This document shows positions 53,116-60,000 of a stretch of DNA of 60,000 nucleotides, one piece after another. This DNA is from Takakia lepidozioides. Its lineage: Eukaryota; Streptophyta; Takakiopsida; Takakiales; Takakiaceae. Every line of letters begins with the position of its first letter. Position 1 is the first letter of the stretch. The position numbers and the translations under genes were made by a program. Below the pieces are notes generated by a model. That model did not search any database, was not told where the DNA came from, and saw only the letters and a list, made by a program, of their open reading frames with translations. The stretch is taken from assembly GCA_030704615.1 (NCBI GenBank), contig CM060733.1, positions 16,742,001 through 16,802,000 on the forward strand, given 5' to 3'.

Positions 53116-53729
53116 AATTGTCAAGTGTGAAAAGTCGTAGGCGAGCCAACATTGGATCAATTCTGCATACAATCCATGTTGGTGTATTGTTTCTGCTTTG
53201 GGGATTGGTGTCGGATACTTTGTTGCTTGTTGCAGCCAGAGCAGCAATTGAATGTGAATGGTTTGGATGGAATATAGGATATGAATATGTGTGCCTGGAT
53301 ATGTGTAGGATTTGTGAATGTGTGTCTGGATATGTGTTCATACACATTTGTTCGCAATGTCCCTCCCTCTCACACCTGAGAAGCATGTATCACCACACCA
53401 TGCTTTTGAAACCTCATCTGTATTGCATGTGATATTGGCGGGAACATTGAACACATGAGGTTATGAACACGCACACTGGACCCTTAACTGAACGCACACA
53501 CTGAATACAATGACGAGCAAATGTTGGAAGGCAGTGCGACAGACTGCGCACACGGCATACAATGAGCTGAAGGCTCAAAAGCTCATATTCCCTCTTCAAA
53601 GTGTGTGTATGTAGCCCAGACGAGTAACATAATGTGGTCATGCACACTGTATCCTTGTCTGGGGGTGCATTAATGTCTTCCTCCAAATTTGCACATATTC
53701 CAGTGCATGGTGGTTGTGTTGTGAAGCCT
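53116..53729. other. Intergenic, no gene recognised
   Basis: Short open frames on both strands only. Repeated TGTGTGxxTGGATATGTGT phrases (53290-53345) are low complexity. Confidence 0.3.
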
Positions 53730-54037
53730 TAAAACAAGCCTGAAGCATATACTCTTTTCCTCTCAAGAAGCAAGGTTTCACAACAAAGGGGCGAGCGGAA
53801 AGAGCAAGCAACACGCGAGAGGAGGATCAAACACACGGATCTGACACAAAGCAACTCTCATCCAAAGCTTGTACACCAAAATCACATATACACTAACACC
53901 CGAGTACACCAGGTCAGGGCGCCGTCTTTATACAAAAGCCCTAGCTTTAGTGGCCCGCCACGTGGCGAGGCGTCACAAGCCAAGGCCCACCCCTAGATCC
54001 GATGAAGGGCCAGGATCGAGCCACCAGGCAAAACTAC
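53730..54037 (-). repeat. Truncated 3' LTR
   Basis: Matches 59230-59560 apart from two short deletions (CTTGTGTCAGGG and GCGCCGCCTTGTTAC parts missing). The upstream portion of the LTR is absent. Confidence 0.85.
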
Positions 54038-54039
54038 CT

Positions 54040-54900
54040 ATACAACAACTCAAAAGGAGTCTTCTTGGTGCTAGCATGCACGGCGGTGCGATAAACAAAG
54101 AGAATATGGGGAAGAAATGTATCCCACTCCCTGGTAAGTGCGCCATTCTTCTCCAACATTCAGCAAAAAGTTTGGTTGAAGCGTTCCGTGAGGCCATTGG
54201 TCTGGGGATGGTATGGGGTTGTGGTGGAATGCTTAACACCGAAATTGAAGCAAAACACCGTGAGGAGCTGGTTACAAAACTCATTGCCCTGATTCGTTAG
54301 TATCTCCCGAGGACACCCATGCCGCATAAGGATCTCATTGAAGAAGAACTGAGCTACAGCATCACTAGCCTTGGAACGCAAAGGCCGGACTTCTACCCAC
54401 TTAGTCAAGTAGTCGGTAGCAACACAAAGGTAGTTTCGACCCTTTGATGTGAGTGCGAGGGGTCCTACTAAGTCAATGCCAACACGAGCAAAAGCATGGG
54501 TGACAGGCAAAGGCTGCAGCTCATACAAGATCAGGGCCCTAGGGCACGACAACCTTCACACTTAGAGATGAATTCCGTGACATCTCTGTGAATTCCCAGC
54601 CTAGTAAACCTCTTGGATGCGGGCCATAGTTTTCTTGATACCAAGGTGAGCTGCATGCAAGGAACAATGGAAACGCTCCAATAAAGCATTCAGTTGGTTC
54701 CGTGGTGGCACTTCCAAGTAGCATGGTACTCCCCCTCTAGTGAACTCCTTGAAAAGCTTATCACCCATGAAACGGTAAGTAGACACATGATAGAGAATTT
54801 GTTTACGCAATGACTCGGAAAGGCCAGCTCGCGAACGCCTTGATTGGCATCGCTGGAGTAGCGCAACATCTAGCTGATCATCCATGACTGCACTGCACAT
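54040..54900 (-). pseudogene. Integrase of the third gypsy element
   Basis: 54900-54601 encodes the start of the zinc finger, LLERFHCSLHAAHLGIKKTM, ending in a stop; 54552-54160 encodes the core: ARVGIDLVGPLAL (first Asp), FFNEILMRHGCPREILTNQG (second catalytic Asp changed to Asn, TNQG for TDQG) and HPQTNGLTERFNQTF (Glu present). The reading continues to about 54040 in another frame with a YRTAVHASTKKTPFELLY stretch and then meets the LTR. Loss of the second Asp means no strand transfer even before the truncation. Confidence 0.8.
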
Positions 54901-55177
54901 AGGAGGTAGACAATGGATTTAAGAGAAGGTGGTCTGGAGTGCCTGCACCTATGATCTCCAGCCAGGGATACCTTCACCTCATTTGTTACTACTCATGGAC
55001 ATCCAAATCAGGCCTTGAGGCTCAAGCCAATAGTCACACCGGAATGCAACAGCCGAATCACAACAAACTCAAGGGCCTAGGAAAGAGAAGAGCTGAAACA
55101 CAACAAAGAACTTCCACCAAACCATCCGAATTCTCGCTAAGCGATAGATCCACCACACATACTAACACACGAACAAA

Positions 55178-57040
55178 TCAACCAGGATCATCAAGAAGGC
55201 TAGACCAGCCCCAAGCAGCCAATATGTCATGTGAATCCAATGCCAAGGGGTGTTGATCAGCATAAAGAAGGTTGAGAGAGGGGGCTGCATCAGAAGGAGG
55301 GGCTGCATCAGCAGCAACAAGGTCATCCAAGGTGAGCATAGGCCTGCTGACAGGAGGATCAACTAGTGTAAGTGCATCAACATTTGTGTTCTCCTTGCCC
55401 TTCTTGTAGACTATATCCATGTCAAATTCCTGCAGGTACATAGCCCATCTAGCAAGTCTGCCATGAAGTTCCATTGGCTTAATAAGAGCCTTAAGTGGAA
55501 GATGATCAATTTCTACCACAAACCGGCTACCATGCAAATATTGCCTGAAATGCTTCACACCAAATACTAAGGCCAGACCTTCCTTGTCAGATATGGAATA
55601 ATTCCCTTCATGACGATCAAGACAGCGAGATGCATAAAGTATTACATGCTCTTTGTCTTCTACAACTTGACATAAGATTGCAGAGATGACAACATCTGAT
55701 GCATCAGTCTGAAGCAAGAAAAGTAATTCAAAGTTGGGAAACATTAGGATGTGAGCTGAACACAAAGCCTTTCGAATGGTATCAAAGGTAGCTTGCTGGG
55801 AGAAGGTCCATTCAAACCTGGCATCTTTGCACAACACCTTGGTTAGAGGGTGAGCAAGCTTGACAAAGTTCTTAATGAAACGCCTGTAATAAGAAGCCAG
55901 CCCCAAGAAGGATTTGATACAATGTTTATCCTTGGGAATAGGAAAGCCCCAAACAGACTCAAGCTTTGCATGATCAGGAAGCAAACCATCCCTGGAGAGG
56001 ATATGACCAAGAAAGTGTAGCTCAGGCATGAACAGTTCACACTTCCTTGGCTTCACTTTGAGGCCTGCAGTACGCAATTTGTTGAATGCACGTTGCAGGT
56101 CAGTCAAGTGGGCATCAAAACTAGCTGAATACACATTGATATCATCTACATAAATTAAGGCACATTCCCAGCGAAGATTACCCAAGACAATGTCCATGAG
56201 GCGTTGGAAGGTGGAGGTGGCATTGCATAAACCAAAGGGCATGGTCTCATATTGGTATTTTCCCATGCAACACACAAACGAGGTCTTTTCCTTGGCTGCT
56301 TCAGTGAGAGGAACTTGCCAAAAACTAGATGCAAGATCAAGAGAGGAGAAAATTGTGGCACCATGCAATTGATCCAAAGCCTCATTGATCCTAGGCAGAG
56401 GGTAGGCATCATTTTTAGTGATGTCATTCAGTTTTCTGAAGTCAACACAGAAGCGGGTGGTGCCATCTTTCTTTCCAACCAGGACAATTGGACTAGCCCA
56501 AGGAGAAATTGATGGCTTAATCACACCTGCATCAAGCATTTTCTGGACTTCCTCTTGGACTATAGCACGTTCTTTGACACTCTCTTGGTAAGCAAATTGT
56601 TTGATAGGAGATCCTTCTGTAACAATGTCATGTTGAAGGATGGCAGTGCGTCCTAAATCAGTGGACCCCAAGTTGAAGACATCTAGATTTTTTGCAATAA
56701 GCATCTCAACTCTCTTTCGTTGCCCTGAGGAGGGGGTGGTACCCAACTTGATTTCAGATAACACTTTGGTGAGGGTTTTCTTACCTTCAGGACTGAAATC
56801 ATGGAGCGGTGGTGGTGCAATTGCAGCGCCAAAGGCAGCAACAGCATCCAAGGGGCCATGTTGTATGCCTATGGCCTCTAGTCCAAAGCCAGCTTGCACC
56901 TCTTGTATTTCAGCAATGGGTAAGGCAGTGATGCGAGCCAGGACCTGTCCTTTCTTAATGGTCACAGGGAAACGCTCAGGATTAGCAATTAGAATCTTGA
57001 CTTCTTGCCTATATCCCCTATCTATAACACTTGTGGCCAC
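55178..57040 (-). CDS. Reverse transcriptase-RNase H of the third gypsy element
   Basis: A 620-residue open frame with all RT blocks: TTRFCVDFRKLNDITKND, IFSSLDLASSFWQVPL, YETMPFGLCNATSTFQRLMD, the catalytic CALIYVDDINVYS (YVDD) and FMPELHFLGHILSRDG. RNase H follows with QTDASDVVISAILC, SISDKEGLALVFGVKHFRQYL and VEIDHLPLKALI, and the N-x-DAL tail. The frame is shared with the upstream protease region and is divided from it by stops at 57269-57271 and 57542-57544. Stop at 55178-55180. The methionine at 57040 is only the first after a stop, not a natural start. Confidence 0.9.
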   Translation of the reverse strand: MATSVIDRGYRQEVKILIANPERFPVTIKKGQVLARITALPIAEIQEVQAGFGLEAIGIQHGPLDAVAAFGAAIAPPPLHDFSPEGKKTLTKVLSEIKLGTTPSSGQRKRVEMLIAKNLDVFNLGSTDLGRTAILQHDIVTEGSPIKQFAYQESVKERAIVQEEVQKMLDAGVIKPSISPWASPIVLVGKKDGTTRFCVDFRKLNDITKNDAYPLPRINEALDQLHGATIFSSLDLASSFWQVPLTEAAKEKTSFVCCMGKYQYETMPFGLCNATSTFQRLMDIVLGNLRWECALIYVDDINVYSASFDAHLTDLQRAFNKLRTAGLKVKPRKCELFMPELHFLGHILSRDGLLPDHAKLESVWGFPIPKDKHCIKSFLGLASYYRRFIKNFVKLAHPLTKVLCKDARFEWTFSQQATFDTIRKALCSAHILMFPNFELLFLLQTDASDVVISAILCQVVEDKEHVILYASRCLDRHEGNYSISDKEGLALVFGVKHFRQYLHGSRFVVEIDHLPLKALIKPMELHGRLARWAMYLQEFDMDIVYKKGKENTNVDALTLVDPPVSRPMLTLDDLVAADAAPPSDAAPSLNLLYADQHPLALDSHDILAAWGWSSLLDDPG

Positions 57041-57268
57041 CAGGGCAATGCTTGAGGGCAGTCAGTCTCTTCCAGCCTTCAACTTCCAGGAAGTGAGCAG
57101 CTGGACAGAGGAAGGCCGAGCCAGATCTGACCATTTTCTGGGTCATGGCATGGATGGTTATGTTGAGAGGTGCACGAATCAGGGTAGAATTCCTTGGAAC
57201 AGCTATGGGCATCCTTGTTTACTACCAGTACTAGGAACATGCCATTGATATAGGAGTTGAAGATCAGG

Positions 57269-57964
57269 CTAAAACTTGTAAAAATCATTCCAATTGAGGG
57301 TGGAGTGAGAGTTTTGTTGTATCTCTTTGACCATGGCTTGGACTCTGGATAGATTGGCTGTAGCAGACCCAGCCTTGATTTTCACTGCTTTCAAGGGAAC
57401 CATGATTTCATGTCCCTCACCATTGTTAAAACGAAGGGAATAGTCTGTCAAGCTGATGGTGGCACCAGCTCCAGTTATCCAGTCAAGGCCTAGCAGGAAT
57501 TGTTCCCCAATTGTCCCTATGCAGGTCACCACCACCTCTTTCTAGTGAATCCTGATGGGCACAGTGACTAATCCCAGAGGTTCGTATCTCGACCCATCAG
57601 CAATCAGAACCTCAATTCCTGAAGCAGGGCATAGTTTAAGACCAAGGACTCTTATTACATTCAGAGGGATGGCAGATATAGTGCATCCTGTATCAATCAC
57701 GCAGGGAAAGCTTAGCTCATGGATGTGGCACTGAGCCATAAGGGGACTGATCTGCTGGTCAGCAGCCTGTCTGCTGAGAGGACAATGCAAGGCCTTGAAG
57801 TTAGTAGATAAAACAGCTCGAACTAGTATAAGAGAGGTAGGGTTGGTAGATGATTGACCTCTTGCCCCCTTCCCAAGAGGTCTCTCTAGTTTAAAGAAGG
57901 GGAAGAACCACCAGCAACTTTCCTGTTTTGGATCAGCTCTGGTAATCCTGCCCTGTCTGGACAA
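57269..57964 (-). pseudogene. Protease region of the third gypsy element
   Basis: In the RT frame, 57964-57542 contains the aspartic protease active site CVIDTGCTISAIPLN (D-T-G-C, where most have D-T-G-A/S) and GLKLCPASGIEVLIADGS. 57535-57269 continues after a TAG (CAG to TAG) with the second strand FLLGLDWITGAGATISL, the I/L-L-G-x-D-W-L motif of retrotransposon proteases. So the polyprotein frame is continuous except for two stops. Confidence 0.8.
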
Positions 57965-59229
57965 TGCTTAGTCCAGTGCTCAAAAGACCCACAGATGTAA
58001 CATGCAGCACAATTACCTTCATATGTCTGCAGTTTAGGTGCGATCCCTATTATTGCCACTTATTGGCCCTTGTGCCTGGCGAGGCTCCTCCCACCTGTAG
58101 CAAGACTGGAGACATTCAAAAAAGGGACAACACTCGAATGCAAACTTGAATTCAAAGAGCTAGTCCCTCCCCCAAGAGTGGGATTATGGAGGCTAATCAC
58201 AAGCAAATGCATCAGACTCGTTACTGGGGCCGGCATACCGCTCATACTAGCCCAAACATCCGAACCAGACCCGTCTAGCTAGCGTAGGCTCGGTTCGTCC
58301 AGCCACCAAGGCTTCATCACTTCGAACATAAACAGAGATATCCTCGGGGTTGGCTATCCCAAAAAAATAATCTACCAATGCAATATCAGTTGGGGACTCT
58401 ACCACTGCTCCCAACGTACCAACATTCAAAAATTCATCATCACTCACCACGAAATTACCTGCCTGCAGGTTGTCCGATCCCTCATTCATTTCTACTATAC
58501 TTTCGGCCAGCGGCTCTCCTGATCTATTCATGGACCTCTGTCTTTTGGATCTCAACCAAGTAGTAGAATCACCTAGCATGCAAGAAACGAAGTTAGATTG
58601 GAAGCATAACCTTTTAAGCACCAGGGATATGGAGAGTAGGCCGAGCACTTGGAGAGCTGTCCTCTGGAACCCAAGTGGAACAATATACCACCCTCAGCAC
58701 CTTGTGTAACTGCAAATCGTAGACTCCCACCGCCAGCCACTCCCAACTGTCAGTTCCCTTGAGCCAAAAACCAACGCGGATTGTGTCACCCTCTCTCCAT
58801 GTGCGCGAAAGCACAGCCGAGTTCGAATAGTCACTCAATCTCTCAAACGCACTCGGGCGAACCACTCGCTGTGAAGCAAAGGTAATATCCATACCCAGGA
58901 CTACTAGATCAGACGACTGAACTATCAAGGCCCCACCCTTCAGGCCATCAACCAACTGTGAATAAGTAGGCGCCAAGGCGCAGGGCTACACAAGACAAGT
59001 CACGAACAGTAGCCATTCCCTGCAACCACACCCCAACGCGCAATGTGAGATGACAATATCACAATAGCAGGAGAAAATACGGCAAGGCGAGGAGCCGCCA
59101 TTGATAACACGCATTAGCGAACCACGTAGGCAACAAGATGTAGAGCAGATCCCACGAGAAAGACCTAACTGACCCTGGCAGCGCGGGCAAGATCCACCAA
59201 CGCCTATGGTACCAGGCTTCTCTCCACCA
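57958..59229 (-). pseudogene. Gag region of the third gypsy element
   Basis: Just upstream of the protease, on the minus strand, CYICGSFEHWTKHC (about 57970-58010) is a complete CX2CX4HX4C zinc knuckle. Further upstream two open frames, 58648-58247 and 58976-58614, are out of phase with each other and not recognised by motif; by position between the 5' LTR and the knuckle they are presumed gag. TGG directly after the 5' LTR end (59229-59227 on the minus strand) is the expected start of a primer site, but the tRNA could not be named. Confidence 0.5.
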
Positions 59230-59689
59230 TGAAACAAGCCTGAAGCATTTACTCATTTCCTCTCAAGAAGCAAGGTTTCACAACAAAGGGGCGAACGGAA
59301 AGAGCAAGCAACGCGCGAGAGGAGGATCAAACACACGGATCTGACATAAAGCAGCTCTCATCCAAAGCTTGTACACCAAAATCACATATACACTAACACC
59401 CGAGTACACCGCCCTGACCTTGTGTCAGGGCGCCGTCTTTATACAAAAGCCCTAGCTTTAGTGGCCCGCCGCGTGGCGAGGTGTCACAAGCCAAGGCCCA
59501 CCGCGCCGCCTTGTTACCCTAGATCTGATGAAGGGCCAGGATCGAACCACCAGCCAAAACTAACCCTAACCTAGATATCATTGTAACGGTTTACTGGCTT
59601 TATACGCCAAAAAAAATATACTATGGATGTGTATCGCCGTTTTGGATGAAACGGGGCATATCTAGGCTAAGCAAATATGGGGTTTTACA
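59230..59689 (-). repeat. 5' LTR of the third gypsy element
   Basis: On the minus strand it begins TGTAAAACCCC near 59689 and ends GGCTTGTTTCA at 59230. The 59230-59560 part is confirmed by the truncated partner at 53730-54037; the outer end is inferred from the TG start only. Confidence 0.65.
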
Positions 59690-59718
59690 GTGTAATACGG
59701 TTCAGTGCAACCCTTCAC

Positions 59719-60000
59719 ATGGATGTCATTGTGGACAATTTCCTACAAGAACAAAATGTCTGCAGAATGTATGGACAGAAGGAGATATTCGGCCTTCAAG
59801 AAACTATCTTCAGCCTTGTGCATAAACCTGAAGTGCCCACTGCACCCTCCCCGCCCCCCCCTGCGGTCATACATTACTACATGGAAGAATTGAACAACGC
59901 CAATGAGGAATTGCATGAATTTAACAACGCACACGAGGAATTCGATCCTTTGAGAGATGGCAATGTTAGACAGCGGTGGTGCGAGATGCAGCCTGGAGAG
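59719..60000 (+). CDS. Unrecognised open frame running off the window end
   Basis: ATG at 59719 opens a frame with no stop through 60000 (94 codons): MDVIVDNFLQEQNVCRMYG, a Pro run (PSPPPPAV) and an Asn/Glu-rich repeat ELNNANEELHEFNNAHEEF. The repeated N-N-A-x-E-E unit suggests a charged helical linker. No domain recognised. It starts 30 bases beyond the gypsy LTR, so it may be host DNA or another element. Confidence 0.4.
   Translation, partial: MDVIVDNFLQEQNVCRMYGQKEIFGLQETIFSLVHKPEVPTAPSPPPPAVIHYYMEELNNANEELHEFNNAHEEFDPLRDGNVRQRWCEMQPGE

Larger units (their letters stand above)
53730..59689 (-). mobile_element. Third Ty3/gypsy retrotransposon, 3'-deleted
   Basis: 53730-54037 and 59230 onward are the same LTR sequence (AAACAAGCCTGAAGCAT ... 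CTAGCTTTAGTGGCCCGCC), so they are the 3' and 5' LTRs of a minus-strand element. The 5' LTR probably spans 59230-59689, starting TGTAAAACCCC and ending TTGTTTCA on the minus strand. Inside, in minus order, are an unrecognised gag region, zinc knuckle, protease, RT-RNase H, and integrase finger and core. The integrase runs directly into the truncated 3' LTR near 54037, so the integrase end, any chromodomain, the polypurine tract and the start of the 3' LTR were deleted. No target duplication was found. The sequence is unrelated to the other two elements beyond the superfamily. Confidence 0.85.

Overview
The window is plant nuclear DNA, most likely from a seed-free land plant (bryophyte, lycophyte or fern). 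The evidence is a very long PLS-DYW pentatricopeptide-repeat (PPR) gene of the kind that edits organelle RNA, a fragment of plant-type ribosomal protein L23a, exons resembling plant organellar single-stranded DNA-binding (OSB) proteins, and Ty3/gypsy chromoviruses primed by initiator-Met tRNA. The species cannot be named from the sequence. Only one gene looks intact (PPR-DYW, 1655-5359). Nearly everything else is mobile DNA or its debris.

Layout. 1-141: tail of a LINE reverse transcriptase. 0.9-5.4 kb: OSB-like exons followed by an intact 1234-residue PPR-DYW gene. 7.1-8.7 kb: a long inverted repeat. 10.2-13.5 kb: a second, frameshifted and truncated copy of the OSB-like/PPR unit, so the locus was duplicated. 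13.6-14.9 kb: a non-autonomous element with TTAA/CCCT ends, as in piggyBac elements. 15.7-16.4 kb: a probable pogo-like MITE. 16.9-23.5 kb: a decayed Ty3/gypsy element carrying a DNMT3-like cytosine-5 DNA methyltransferase between protease and reverse transcriptase, and a PHD finger after the integrase. 23.8-24.4 kb: LINE fragment. 25.1-25.4 kb: SWIM-finger fragment. 26.8-27.1 kb: about 62-bp tandem repeats. 27.6-29.2 kb: direct and inverted repeats enclosing RPL23a and OSB-like gene fragments.

The right half is nested repeats. 32.6-39.55 kb is a chromovirus with both LTRs, a Met-tRNA primer site and a perfect CATGA target duplication. 41.3-44.3 kb is a Mutator-like transposon with inverted ends, an 8-bp duplication and a broken transposase; it sits inside a non-coding repeat whose second copy lies at 48.9-51.5 kb. 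46.95-47.8 and 51.5-52.5 kb are antisense remains of the same chromovirus family. 53.7-59.7 kb is a third gypsy element, on the minus strand, with a deletion joining integrase to LTR. An open frame starts at 59719 and runs off the end.

The most notable object is the methyltransferase- and PHD-bearing retrotransposon. It combines a cytosine-methylation writer and a chromatin reader with the usual gag-pol machinery. In this copy the catalytic cysteine codon reads glycine and the frames carry many stops that single C-to-T changes could make. Second is the possibility that the PPR-DYW gene is spliced in frame to upstream exons with an OSB-type WWDNR motif.
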